From Streptomyces sp. cf386 (GTDB lineage: Bacteria; Actinomycetota; Actinomycetes; Streptomycetales; Streptomycetaceae): a stretch of 64,000 nucleotides of DNA. Below are positions 56,168 to 64,000 of the stretch, one piece after another. The DNA lies in NCBI RefSeq assembly GCF_900103585.1, contig NZ_FNHV01000005.1, forward strand, positions 1 to 64,000, given 5' to 3'. The notes beneath the pieces are model-generated. The model was not told the DNA's origin. It saw nothing but the letters and a program-made list of their open reading frames with translations, and searched no databases. Both the position numbers and the translations under genes were made by a program. Each line of letters opens with the position of its first letter. Position 1 is the first letter of the stretch.

Positions 56168-56542
56168 ATGCCGGAACTCAGCCGTCGCCGTGCGCTCACC
56201 GCCGCGGCCGCCCTCGCGACCGTGGCGGGTGTCCAGACGATCGCCGCACCCGGCGGTTCCACCGCCGGGCACGACGACCACCACTCCCCGACGTCCTTCG
56301 ACGAGGTCTACAAGGGCCGCCGGATACAGGGCCGGCCGGTCTCTGGCGGAGGTCACCAGCATCACGGCGGCGGATACGCCGTGTTCGTCGACGAGGTGGA
56401 GCTGCATGTGATGCGCAACGCCGACGGCAGCTGGATCAGCGTCGTCAGTCACTACGACCCGGTGCCCACCCCGCGCGCCGCCGCCCGCGCCGCCGTCGAC
56501 GAGCTGCAGGGCGCGGCCCTTCTCCCGTTCCCCGCCAACTGA
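56168..56542 (+). CDS. melC1: Tyrosinase copper chaperone (caddie protein)
   Basis: 124 residues. A twin-arginine signal ([14 protein letters not shown]) is followed by a small His-rich domain ([17 protein letters not shown]) and the beta-sheet [20 protein letters not shown] that docks on tyrosinase. MelC1 delivers copper to MelC2 and carries it through the Tat system. AGGAGG five bases upstream gives a strong ribosome site at the ATG 56168. MelC2 starts 34 bases after its stop. Confidence 0.95.
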   Translation: MPELSRRRALTAAAALATVAGVQTIAAPGGSTAGHDDHHSPTSFDEVYKGRRIQGRPVSGGGHQHHGGGYAVFVDEVELHVMRNADGSWISVVSHYDPVPTPRAAARAAVDELQGAALLPFPAN

Positions 56543-56576
56543 CCTGCCGTAACAGCACTTTGGAGCACCCGCGACC

Positions 56577-57401
56577 ATGACCGTCCGCAAGAACCAGGCC
56601 CAGCTGACCGCCGACGAGAAGCGGCGGTTCGTCGCCGCCGTCCTGGAGTTGAAGCGCAGCGGCCGTTACGACGAGTTCGTCACGACGCACAACGCCTTCA
56701 TCGTCGGCGACACCGACAACGGGGAGCGCACCGGCCACCGTTCACCGTCCTTCCTGCCCTGGCACCGAAGATTCCTGCTCGATTTCGAGCGCGCTCTGCA
56801 GGAGGTGGACGCCTCGGTCGCGCTGCCGTACTGGGACTGGAGCACCGACCGCTCCATACGGTCCTCGCTGTGGGCGCCCGACTTCCTCGGCGGCACCGGG
56901 CGCAGCCTCGACGGACGGGTGACGGACGGGCCGTTCGCCGCGTCGACCGGCAACTGGCCGATCAACGTGCGCGTCGACGGCCGTACCTTTCTGCGCCGCT
57001 CACTCGGCGCCGCCGTGCGCGAGCTGCCGACACGGGCGGAGGTGGAGTCGGTGCTCGCCATGGCGACGTACGACATGGCGCCCTGGAACAGCGCGTCGGA
57101 CGGCTTCCGCAACCACCTGGAGGGCTGGCGGGGTGTGAACCTGCACAACCGGGTCCATGTGTGGGTCGGCGGGCAGATGGCCACCGGTGTGTCGCCCAAC
57201 GACCCGGTGTTCTGGCTGCACCACGCCTACATCGACAAGCTGTGGGCGGACTGGCAGCGGCGGCACCCCGGCTCCGGCTATGTGCCGGCGGCCGGGACAC
57301 CGAACGTGGTCGATCTGGGCGACACGATGAAGCCGTGGAACGACGTGCGTCCCGCCGATCTGCTCGACCACACCGCGCACTACACCTTCGACGCGGCCTG
57401 A
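56577..57401 (+). CDS. melC2: Tyrosinase
   Basis: 274 residues, the usual Streptomyces length. Copper A ligands H38, H54 and H63 (TTHNAF, TGHRSPSFLPWHRRF) and copper B ligands H190, H194 and H216 (LHNRVHVWVGG, LHHAYIDKLW) are all present, so the enzyme should be active. It oxidises tyrosine to dopaquinone and drives melanin formation, exported together with MelC1. It has no signal peptide of its own, as expected. Confidence 0.97.
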   Translation: MTVRKNQAQLTADEKRRFVAAVLELKRSGRYDEFVTTHNAFIVGDTDNGERTGHRSPSFLPWHRRFLLDFERALQEVDASVALPYWDWSTDRSIRSSLWAPDFLGGTGRSLDGRVTDGPFAASTGNWPINVRVDGRTFLRRSLGAAVRELPTRAEVESVLAMATYDMAPWNSASDGFRNHLEGWRGVNLHNRVHVWVGGQMATGVSPNDPVFWLHHAYIDKLWADWQRRHPGSGYVPAAGTPNVVDLGDTMKPWNDVRPADLLDHTAHYTFDAA

Positions 57402-57423
57402 GGCGCCGTCCGGCCCGGCTCGG

Positions 57424-58104
57424 TCAGGCTTCGGCGGTACGGCAGTCGGGGTGGCCCCAGCCCTGGGTGTTCTTGGCGATGGGCTCCCCCGCCGCGTAGC
57501 CACGGCCGCAGAGGCAGCGGCCGGGGAACTTGGCCTTGATGGTGCGCGAGGAGCTGCCGTTCTTCCGGGGCGCCGCGGCCTTGCGGCGCGGGGCCTTGGC
57601 CGACGGGGTGTCCGGGGAGGGCGGCGGCTCAGGGGAGCCGAGGCCGCTGCCCGCGGGCTCCTGCACACCGGCCGCCTGGCTGGCCGCGCGGTCGGCGAAG
57701 TCGTTCAGCCGGTCGCCGTCGACCTGGTGGGCGGGGACGTAGCGGAACTCGACCGTGCGGCCGGCGAGCAGTTCGTCGATGCGCACGACCAGGTCCTGGT
57801 TGGCGACCGGCTTGCCTGCGGCCGTCTTCCAGCCGTTGCGCTTCCAGTTCGGCAGCCAGGTGGTGACGGCCTTCATGGCGTACTGGGAGTCCATCCGGAT
57901 CTCCAGCGGTACGTCCGGGTCGGTCGACGCCAGCAGGCGTTCCAGCGCGGTGAGTTCCGCGACGTTGTTGGTGGCCTTGCCGAGCGGGCCCGCCTCCCAG
58001 CGGACCGGGGTCTCCTTCTCGTCGGCCACGACCCAGGCCCAGCCCGCCGGCCCGGGGTTTCCCTTCGAAGCCCCGTCGCACGCGGCCACTACTCGTTCAC
58101 GCAT
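57424..58104 (-). CDS. RNase HI domain protein with C-terminal zinc-like tail
   Basis: 226 residues. The RNase HI domain has D10, E50, D72 and D138 in CDGASKGNPG, NVAELTALERLL, MDSQYAM and DFADRAA, matching the four catalytic acids. It should cut RNA in RNA:DNA hybrids. A Pro/Ser/Lys-rich linker (about 150-190) leads to a short tail with CLCGRGYAAGE and GHPDC, four possible zinc ligands. The ribosome site at the ATG 58104 is weak. It converges with melC2. Confidence 0.88.
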   Translation of the reverse strand: MRERVVAACDGASKGNPGPAGWAWVVADEKETPVRWEAGPLGKATNNVAELTALERLLASTDPDVPLEIRMDSQYAMKAVTTWLPNWKRNGWKTAAGKPVANQDLVVRIDELLAGRTVEFRYVPAHQVDGDRLNDFADRAASQAAGVQEPAGSGLGSPEPPPSPDTPSAKAPRRKAAAPRKNGSSSRTIKAKFPGRCLCGRGYAAGEPIAKNTQGWGHPDCRTAEA

Positions 58105-58151
58105 GGGCCGATCATGCCATGGGCGGGCCGGGTGCCCGGTCGCGGAGTCGG

Positions 58152-58955
58152 TCAGGGGATGTCGCCGAGCCTCGGCATCTCGCCCTCGGTCGTACCGGTG
58201 TCGATCACCGAGAAGTTCGCGCCCTGCGGGTCGCTCAGCGCGGCGAACCGGCCGAACGGGCTGCTCATCGGGCCGAAGCGCAGGATGCCGCCGAGCTTGG
58301 TGGCCTTGGCGACGGCGTCGTCGCAGTCGGGGACGTTGAAGTAGACGTTGACGTACGGCGGGACCTCGGGCGGGAACTCCTCGGTCATCTTCATCCGGCC
58401 CAGGGCCATGGTGTCCTTGCCGAGGGTGTAGACACGGAAGTCGATCGCGTCGTCCTCCATGTTCTGCTGCCCGTAGCCGAAGACGGCGGGGAAGAAGGTG
58501 TCGGACTTCTCCGGTGTGCGGGTGAAGATCTCCGCCCAGCAGAACGCACCGGTGTCTTCCATGGCCGTCTCGAAGCCCTCGTGGGTCCCGCCCTGCCACA
58601 CGCCGAAGACGACGCCGCCGGGGTCGCGGGCCAGGCACATGCTGCCGAAGTCGCCGACCGCCATCGGCTCCATCAGGATCTCACCGCCGTTGTCGCGGAT
58701 CTTGGCGGCGGTGGCGGCGACGTCGGGTGAGGCGAAGTAGAGGCACCACTGCGACATGCCCTCCTGGCCCGGCATCGGCGGGACCACCGCGGCGGCCGCC
58801 TTGCCGTTCGCGTAGGCCTGGGTGTAGTTGCCGTACTCCGACGACGCCTCCCCGAACGTCCAGCCGAGGACGTCGCCGTAGAAGCTCTTGGCTCCATCGA
58901 CGTCGCTGAACATCGCGTCGGCCCAGATGGGGGTTCCTTCAGGTTTCACGGCCAT
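58152..58955 (-). CDS. VOC-family (glyoxalase/bleomycin-resistance) protein, two domains
   Basis: 267 residues, two vicinal-oxygen-chelate domains. The first begins GTPIWADAMFSDVDGAKSFYGDVLGW and the second GAFCWAEIFTRTPEKSDTFFPAVFGY, each with the beta-alpha-beta-beta-beta pattern. The metal ligands are not well conserved, so a binding rather than catalytic role is possible. Members of this type are common in Streptomyces with no known substrate. Confidence 0.85.
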   Translation of the reverse strand: MAVKPEGTPIWADAMFSDVDGAKSFYGDVLGWTFGEASSEYGNYTQAYANGKAAAAVVPPMPGQEGMSQWCLYFASPDVAATAAKIRDNGGEILMEPMAVGDFGSMCLARDPGGVVFGVWQGGTHEGFETAMEDTGAFCWAEIFTRTPEKSDTFFPAVFGYGQQNMEDDAIDFRVYTLGKDTMALGRMKMTEEFPPEVPPYVNVYFNVPDCDDAVAKATKLGGILRFGPMSSPFGRFAALSDPQGANFSVIDTGTTEGEMPRLGDIP

Positions 58956-59091
58956 GACTGCGGCCCTCTCCCGGATCGGTGAGTTGTCCCGAATCTCACG
59001 CTAGTCACCCGGCAGTCCGGCCGCGCGCCGAATGCCTGCTTCCGTTCCAGACTGGGGGCAGACGGCTGCCGGTCGAAGGACGGGGCTGGGT

Positions 59092-60114
59092 ATGGCGGAC
59101 AGAACGATGCACGCGTGGTCGGTGGTCGAGCCGGGCCCGGTCGAGACGGCACCGCTCCGACTGGTCGAGAAGCCGGTCCCGGTGCCGGACGACGACGAGC
59201 TGCTGGTCCGGGTGCGGACGTGCGGGGTGTGCCGTACGGATCTGCATGTCACCGAGGGGGATCTGCCGGTGCACCGGCCGGGTGTCACACCCGGGCACGA
59301 GGTCGTCGGCGCGGTGGCCGGGTTCGGGGCGGCGGTGCGCGGCTTCGACGTCGGGGAGCGGGTGGGGGTGGCCTGGCTGCGACGCACCGACGGCACCTGC
59401 GCCTACTGTGCGCGCGGCGCCGAGAACCTGTGCCCGGCCTCGCGGTACACGGGCTGGGACGCGGACGGCGGTTACGCGCCGTACACGACCGTACCGGCCG
59501 CGTTCGCCTACCGGTTGCCCGGCGATCTCGACGACGTGACGCTCGCTCCGCTGCTGTGCGCCGGGATCATCGGCTACCGCGCGCTGCGACGGGCGGCGCT
59601 CCCCGCGGGCGGGCGACTCGGGCTGTACGGCTTCGGAGGCAGCGCCCACCTGTGCGCGCAGGTGGCGATAGCCGAGGGCGCCACCGTGCACGTGCTGACG
59701 CGGGGCGCGGCGGGGCGCAAGCTCGCGCTGGAGCTGGGGGCGGCCTCCGCGCGCGACTCCGCGGAGATGCCGCCCGAGCCGTTGGACGGCGCGATCCTGT
59801 TCGCGCCGGTCGGCGATCTGGTCCCGGTGGCGCTGCGGGCCCTCGACCGGGGCGGGACACTGGCGATCGCGGGCATCCACCTCAGCGACATCCCGGTACT
59901 GCGCTACGAGAGCGAGCTCTTCTACGAGAAGCAGCTGCGCAGCGTCACCTCCAACACACGTGAGGACGGCCGTGAGTTCCTGGCGCTCGCGGCCGAGCAC
60001 GCCGTACAGGCCACCACACACCCCTATCCGCTGTCGCGGGCCGACGAGGCACTGCGGGATCTGAAGGCGGGCCGGTTCGACGGGGCGGCGGTGCTGGTGA
60101 ACGACCTGTCCTGA
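59092..60114 (+). CDS. Zinc-dependent alcohol dehydrogenase family protein
   Basis: 340 residues. Catalytic zinc ligands in CGVCRTDLH and PGHEVVG, structural zinc in [12 protein letters not shown], and the Rossmann [13 protein letters not shown] nucleotide site. MDR superfamily, close to the AdhA-type zinc alcohol dehydrogenases of actinobacteria. The ATG at 59092 was chosen; the Met at 59107 is also possible. The substrate is unknown. Confidence 0.85.
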   Translation: MADRTMHAWSVVEPGPVETAPLRLVEKPVPVPDDDELLVRVRTCGVCRTDLHVTEGDLPVHRPGVTPGHEVVGAVAGFGAAVRGFDVGERVGVAWLRRTDGTCAYCARGAENLCPASRYTGWDADGGYAPYTTVPAAFAYRLPGDLDDVTLAPLLCAGIIGYRALRRAALPAGGRLGLYGFGGSAHLCAQVAIAEGATVHVLTRGAAGRKLALELGAASARDSAEMPPEPLDGAILFAPVGDLVPVALRALDRGGTLAIAGIHLSDIPVLRYESELFYEKQLRSVTSNTREDGREFLALAAEHAVQATTHPYPLSRADEALRDLKAGRFDGAAVLVNDLS

Positions 60115-60174
60115 GACGGCCGCGCGGGCGCGCGGAGGCACGGGAGGGGAGCGGGATCACCCACGGTGCGTCTT

Positions 60175-60190
60175 CTGCCTCATACGGCAG
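60175..60190. promoter_or_regulatory. Inverted repeat upstream of encapsulin gene
   Basis: CTGCC (60175-60179) and GGCAG (60186-60190) flank a six-base spacer, about 115 bases before the shell gene start. The 189-base region 60115-60303 must hold the operon promoter; no clear -10/-35 pair was found. Confidence 0.3.
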
Positions 60191-60303
60191 GTTTGCACCT
60201 CCGGCGCCTGAAACCGCCCCTTTCACGCCCTGATCATGAAGCCACCACGGCTGTTTGGCTGGTGCCCGCGCTCGCCCAGCCCGCTCACCTCCCTGGAGGG
60301 AAA

Positions 60304-61746
60304 TTGTCCACACCGGACAGCGCCACCGGTCCCGCCGTCGACGAACCCGACCCCGCACCGAATTCAGACGGCTCGCTCACCAGTCTCAGCACCCAGGCGG
60401 CCCGACAGCTCGCCACCACCACCAAGTCCGAACCCCAGATGCAGGCCATCAGCTCGCGCTGGCTGCTGCGGATGCTGCCCTGGGTGGACGTCAAGGGCGG
60501 CACCTACCGGGTCAACCGGCGTCTGCAGCTGCGCGTGGGACGCGGCCGGGTGCAGTTCGACCACAACGGCGCCTACGACATCAAGGTCATCCCCGAGACC
60601 CTCACCGAACTGCCGGTCCTGCGCGGCTACGCCGACATCGACGTCCTCCGGGAGATCGCCACCCGGTTCCGGGTCCGGGAGGTGCGCGCCGGACAGGTAC
60701 TCGTCGAGGCCGGCCAGCCCGTCACGGAGACCTACCTCGTCGTGCACGGCCGCTTCACCCGCTTCGCGGAGGGCAAGTACGGCGAGGAGGAGATCCTCGG
60801 GGTCGTCACCGACGGCGACCAGATCGGCGACGAGGCCATCGGCCAGCCCGACCCGCTGTGGCTGAGGTCGGTGCGGGCCGAGACGGCCGGCGTGCTGCTC
60901 ACCCTGGACTGGAGCGTCGTCCGGGAGTTCACCGACCGGGTGCCGTCCCTCGCGGCGCATCTGGAGGCCTACGCCGCGCAGCAGAGCCTGCCCATGAACC
61001 GCAAGGGCGAGGCCGACGTACCGGTGCAGGCGGGCCATGTCGGGGAGCCGACCATCGGCGGCGGCTACGTCGACTACGACCTCGCCCCGCGCGAGTACGA
61101 ACTGTCGCTCACCCAGACCGTGCTGCGTGTGCACACCAGGGTCGCCGATCTCTACAACAACCCGATGAACCAGACCGAGCAGCAACTGCGGCTGACGGTC
61201 GAGGAGATCCGCGAACGCCAGGAGTGGGAGCTGGTCAACAACCGGGAGTTCGGGCTGCTGCACAACGTCGACTACGGGCAGCGCATCAGTACCTTCACCG
61301 GGCCGCCGACCCCGGACGACATGGACGAACTGCTGTCGATGCGCCGTAAGACGAAGATGTTCATCGCCCATCCGAAGGCGATCGCGGCGTTCTTCCGGCA
61401 GTGCAACCGGCGCGGCCTGGTGCCCGGTACGGCAAGCGTCGAAGGGCACGAGATCCCCGCCTGGCGGGGTGTCCCGATCTTTCCCTGCAACAAGATCCCG
61501 GTCAGCCCGCAGCACACCAGCAGCATCATCGCGCTGCGCACCGGGGAGGGCGACCAGGGGGCCGTCGGGCTGTACCAGACCGGGATCCCGGAGGAGCACC
61601 AGCCCGGCCTGAACGTGCGGTTCATGGGCATCGACGCCAACTCGATCATCCGCTACCTCGTCACCGCCTACTACTCGATGGCGATCCTCGTCCCCGACGC
61701 GGTCGGGATCCTCGAGAACGCCCAGATCGGCCGGACGGCCGAGTGA
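60304..61746 (+). CDS. eshA: EshA-type family 2B encapsulin shell protein with cyclic-nucleotide-binding domain
   Basis: 480 residues from the TTG at 60304, preceded by GGAGGG at 60295-60300. An N-terminal arm (1-40) precedes the start of the HK97-like core ([31 protein letters not shown]). A CRP-type cyclic nucleotide-binding domain is inserted at about 105-225 ([28 protein letters not shown]). The capsid-fold shell domain then resumes (about 240-480; [43 protein letters not shown]). Family 2B shells assemble into nanocompartments, and EshA homologues occur with 2-MIB genes. It is 16 bases before the terpene cyclase. Confidence 0.92.
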   Translation: MSTPDSATGPAVDEPDPAPNSDGSLTSLSTQAARQLATTTKSEPQMQAISSRWLLRMLPWVDVKGGTYRVNRRLQLRVGRGRVQFDHNGAYDIKVIPETLTELPVLRGYADIDVLREIATRFRVREVRAGQVLVEAGQPVTETYLVVHGRFTRFAEGKYGEEEILGVVTDGDQIGDEAIGQPDPLWLRSVRAETAGVLLTLDWSVVREFTDRVPSLAAHLEAYAAQQSLPMNRKGEADVPVQAGHVGEPTIGGGYVDYDLAPREYELSLTQTVLRVHTRVADLYNNPMNQTEQQLRLTVEEIRERQEWELVNNREFGLLHNVDYGQRISTFTGPPTPDDMDELLSMRRKTKMFIAHPKAIAAFFRQCNRRGLVPGTASVEGHEIPAWRGVPIFPCNKIPVSPQHTSSIIALRTGEGDQGAVGLYQTGIPEEHQPGLNVRFMGIDANSIIRYLVTAYYSMAILVPDAVGILENAQIGRTAE

Positions 61747-61762
61747 CCGTGTGGAGCACGCC

Positions 61763-62809
61763 ATGAGCACGTCGTCCTCCGCCTCGCTGCCGGGCCCGCC
61801 GAATCTGGCGAGCAGCCTGCGCGCCCGGCGTGGTGGGGCGATCCCGGGGCTGCGGTACCGGCAGGTCGCGCCCGCCGACCCGGAGAAGGCCGCGGAGGTC
61901 GACCGCCGGCTGGAGGACTGGGCCCGGCACCTCGATCTGTTCCCCGAGGCGTGGAAGGGGGACTTCTCGGGATTCCAGTTCGGCCGGGCGGTGGTGCTCC
62001 AGCATCCGGAGGCGGCCGATCTGGAGCGGCTGACCGTCGCCGGTGAGCTGCTGCTCGCCGAGAACGTCGTCGACTCCTGCTACTGCGAGGAGGACGAGGG
62101 CCGGGGCGGTGCGCGCCGGGGCCTCGGGGGCCGGCTGATCATGGCCCAGTCGGCGATCGACCCGTACCACGGCGTTCCCGAGCTGGAGGAGGAGTGGCGC
62201 GAGGGGGTGCGGGCCGACGGTCCACTGCGCTCGTACCACTTCGCCCTGCAGGACTACGCCGCCTTCGCCACGCCCAGCCAGACCGACCGCTTCGTGCACG
62301 ACATCGCCCGGCTGCACCTGGGCTATCTGGCCGAGGCCGCGTGGGCGGAGACCCGGTTCGTACCGCGGGTCTGGGAGTACCTGGTGATGCGGCAGTTCAA
62401 CAACTTCCGTCCCTGTCTGTCGATCGTGGACGCCGTGGACGGCTACGAACTGCCCGAGGCCGTCTACGCCCGGCCCGAGATCCAGCGGATCACGGCGCTC
62501 GCCTGCAACGCCACCACGATCGTCAACGACCTGTACTCCTTCACCAAGGAGCTGGCCAGCGACCCCACGCACCTCAATCTGCCGCAGGTCATCGCCGCGA
62601 ACGAACGGTGCGGGCTGAAGGCCGCCTATCTGAAGGCCGTCGAGATCCACAACCGCATCATGGAGGCCTTCGAGGAGGAGTCCGCCCTGCTGTCCGCCAC
62701 CTCACCCCTCGTGGAGCGCTACGCGCAGGGGCTGTCCGACTGGGTGGCCGGCAACCACGAGTGGCACGCCACCAACACCCACCGCTATCACCTGCCCAAC
62801 TACTGGTAG
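61763..62809 (+). CDS. 2-Methylisoborneol synthase-like terpene cyclase
   Basis: 348 residues from the ATG at 61763 (GGAG seven bases upstream). Class I terpene cyclase: NSE motif NDLYSFTKE (255-263), RPCLSIVDAVDGYELP and the C-terminal THRYHLPNYW. The Asp-rich motif reads VVDSCYCEEDEG (D104, S105); the second Asp of the family's DDCYCE is Ser here. Homologues of about 440 residues carry a disordered N-terminal extension of some 110 residues; here only about 28 precede IPGLRY. It should cyclise 2-methyl-GPP from the next gene's product, though the exact product may differ from 2-MIB. Confidence 0.9.
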   Translation: MSTSSSASLPGPPNLASSLRARRGGAIPGLRYRQVAPADPEKAAEVDRRLEDWARHLDLFPEAWKGDFSGFQFGRAVVLQHPEAADLERLTVAGELLLAENVVDSCYCEEDEGRGGARRGLGGRLIMAQSAIDPYHGVPELEEEWREGVRADGPLRSYHFALQDYAAFATPSQTDRFVHDIARLHLGYLAEAAWAETRFVPRVWEYLVMRQFNNFRPCLSIVDAVDGYELPEAVYARPEIQRITALACNATTIVNDLYSFTKELASDPTHLNLPQVIAANERCGLKAAYLKAVEIHNRIMEAFEEESALLSATSPLVERYAQGLSDWVAGNHEWHATNTHRYHLPNYW

Positions 62810-62820
62810 AGCGCGACTGA

Positions 62821-63738
62821 ATGACAGACCGTCACATGGACCAGCACGAGGAGTCACCGTTGACCATCGCCCCCGAAGCCGGCACCACGCGCGTCCCGGT
62901 GCCGTCCCAGTCCACGTACCAGACCCGCGTCGCGGACTACTGGAACGCCGAGGAGAACCCGGTCAACCTCGAACTCGGAAAGATCGACGACCTGTACCAC
63001 CATCACTACGGCATCGGCGACGCCGACCGCTCCGTGCTCGACGAACCCGACCCCGGTCTGCGCCGGGAGCGCCTCACCGCGGAGCTGCACCGGCTGGAAC
63101 ACGCCCAGGCCGAACTGCTCGCCGAACGCCTCGGCCCGCTGTCCCCCACCGACCGGGTCTTCGACGCCGGCTGCGGACGCGGCGGCGGCAGTGTCGTGGC
63201 CCATCTGCGCCACGGCTGCGAGGCCGACGGGGTCACCCTCTCGGCCAAGCAGGCCGAGTTCGCGAACGAGCAGGCCCGCAAGCGGGGCATCGACGACCGG
63301 GTGCGCTACCACTGCCGCAACATGCTCGACACGGGGCTGCCGTCCGGGGCCTTCGCGGCCTCGTGGAACAACGAGTCCACCATGTACGTCGAGCTCGACC
63401 TGCTGTTCGCCGAGCACTCCCGGCTGCTGCGCCGCGGTGGCCGCTACGTGACCATCACCGGCTGCTACAACGACACCTATGGACGCGCCTCGCGCGAGGT
63501 GTCCCTCATCAACGCCCACTACATCTGCGACATCCACCCGCGCTCGGCGTACTTCCGCGCCATGGCCCGCAATCGGCTCGTCCCGGTCCATGTGCAGGAC
63601 CTGACGGAGGCGACCATCCCCTACTGGGAGCTGCGGCGCGAGGCCGATCACCTGGTGACGGGCATCGAGGAGACCTTCCTGTCCGCGTACCGCAACGGCA
63701 GCTTCCAGTACCTGCTGATCGCGGCGGACCGCGTCTGA
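62821..63738 (+). CDS. Geranyl diphosphate 2-C-methyltransferase
   Basis: 305 residues from the ATG at 62821; a TTG at 62860, with GAGGAG six bases before it, is an equally good start (292 residues). SAM motif I is VFDAGCGRGGGSVVAHL (115-123), after YWNAEENPVNLELGKIDDLYHHHYGIG, a hallmark of GPP methyltransferases. It adds a methyl at C2 of GPP to make the C11 precursor. It is the third gene of the encapsulin-cyclase operon and closes it; a strong hairpin follows. Confidence 0.95.
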   Translation: MTDRHMDQHEESPLTIAPEAGTTRVPVPSQSTYQTRVADYWNAEENPVNLELGKIDDLYHHHYGIGDADRSVLDEPDPGLRRERLTAELHRLEHAQAELLAERLGPLSPTDRVFDAGCGRGGGSVVAHLRHGCEADGVTLSAKQAEFANEQARKRGIDDRVRYHCRNMLDTGLPSGAFAASWNNESTMYVELDLLFAEHSRLLRRGGRYVTITGCYNDTYGRASREVSLINAHYICDIHPRSAYFRAMARNRLVPVHVQDLTEATIPYWELRREADHLVTGIEETFLSAYRNGSFQYLLIAADRV

Positions 63739-63753
63739 ACGACCGTCGGGCTC

Positions 63754-63784
63754 GTGTCGGCCACGGTCGCTCCGTGGCCGACAC
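63754..63784 (+). terminator. Terminator hairpin after methyltransferase gene
   Basis: GTGTCGGCCACGG (63754-63766) pairs perfectly over 13 bases with CCGTGGCCGACAC (63772-63784) around a five-base loop. There is no U run, as is frequent in Streptomyces. Confidence 0.75.
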
Positions 63785-63856
63785 GTGTCTTCCCCCTGGG
63801 GCCCGGCTGTGCTTGCCTTGGGAGCCGATTTCGGTGCCCGGGGCGGGAGTTGCCGT

Positions 63857-64000
63857 ATGCGCAAGCCGTGGTTCGTGGGGGCGCTGCTGGCCGCCGTGCT
63901 GCTCGGCGCGTGCGGGGATCCGGCGTCCGGTCCCGAGGCGGCGGCGCCTGCGGAGGTGCCTGAGGCGTCGGCCACCACACAGCAGCGGGCGCCTGCTTCG
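63857..64000 (+). CDS. Lipoprotein, N-terminal part (3' end outside window)
   Basis: 48 codons visible, open to the right edge. The N-terminus MRKPWFVGALLAAVLLGAC is a lipoprotein signal peptide with lipobox LLGAC; the Pro/Ala/Glu-rich mature start gives no family. GGGAG lies about seven bases upstream of the ATG at 63857. Truncated by the window. Confidence 0.7.
   Translation, partial: MRKPWFVGALLAAVLLGACGDPASGPEAAAPAEVPEASATTQQRAPAS

Noticed and set aside
60280..60306. Hairpin hiding the shell gene's ribosome site (TCCCT...AGGGA)
   Set aside because: The loop would be only two bases, too small to form.

Overview
The window is a high-GC actinobacterial chromosome segment that reads as Streptomyces. 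Supporting signs are the extreme third-position GC, frequent GTG and TTG starts, a GlgE-pathway operon, a WhiB-like protein, a MelC1/MelC2 tyrosinase pair, twin-arginine and lipobox-bearing exported proteins, a 2-methylisoborneol-type terpene operon with an EshA/family 2B encapsulin gene, and one copy of a repeat I recall as common between Streptomyces genes. No rRNA, tRNA, CRISPR array, transposase or integrase was seen. Both edges cut genes (glgE on the left, a lipoprotein gene on the right).

Layout. 1-6.4 kb: glgE(partial)-treS-mak-glgB, with overlapping or nearly overlapping ends, the trehalose-to-alpha-glucan route. 6.5-14.6 kb: an acyl-CoA ligase, two exported proteins read leftward, a type II NADH dehydrogenase followed by an FUSC-type membrane protein, a small ORF, a structured intergenic RNA candidate with a clear terminator, and a stand-alone cyclic-nucleotide-binding-fold protein. 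14.6-21.4 kb: an MFS exporter, a divergent LysE/ArgP-type pair, a TetR regulator divergent from a saccharopine-dehydrogenase-fold enzyme, WhiB-like, L,D-transpeptidase-like and DUF488 genes. 21.4-28.6 kb: a KstD-like flavoprotein and its TetR regulator with paired operators, AlkB, a broken acyltransferase, an MBL-fold hydrolase, a DUF4032 protein and a universal stress protein.

28.8-32.3 kb holds a tightly coupled three-gene signalling unit: a receiver domain fused to a thioredoxin-reductase-like flavoprotein, a cyclic-nucleotide-domain histidine kinase, and a UBP-type zinc finger protein. 33-39.7 kb is a glycan-degrading block (SGNH esterase, GH95, GH27 with a CBM-like tail) with a ROK repressor. 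39.9-51.7 kb carries a secreted serine hydrolase, a TerD-CAP-CAP fusion, an AIM24 protein, a TPR protein coupled to a polyprenyl synthetase, a threonine-dehydratase-like enzyme, a membrane pseudokinase, a second serine hydrolase and two proteins of unknown role. 51.8-60.1 kb carries an aldo/keto reductase divergent from a type II cholesterol oxidase, an FAD monooxygenase, the melanin operon, an RNase H-like protein, a VOC protein and a zinc alcohol dehydrogenase.

60.3-63.7 kb is the most notable locus: an EshA-type cyclic-nucleotide-domain encapsulin shell gene, a 2-MIB-synthase-like terpene cyclase and a geranyl diphosphate C-methyltransferase. Together these should methylate GPP, cyclise it to a C11 terpenoid and enclose the cyclase. 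Here the cyclase lacks the long N-terminal extension usual in the family and has an altered Asp-rich motif.
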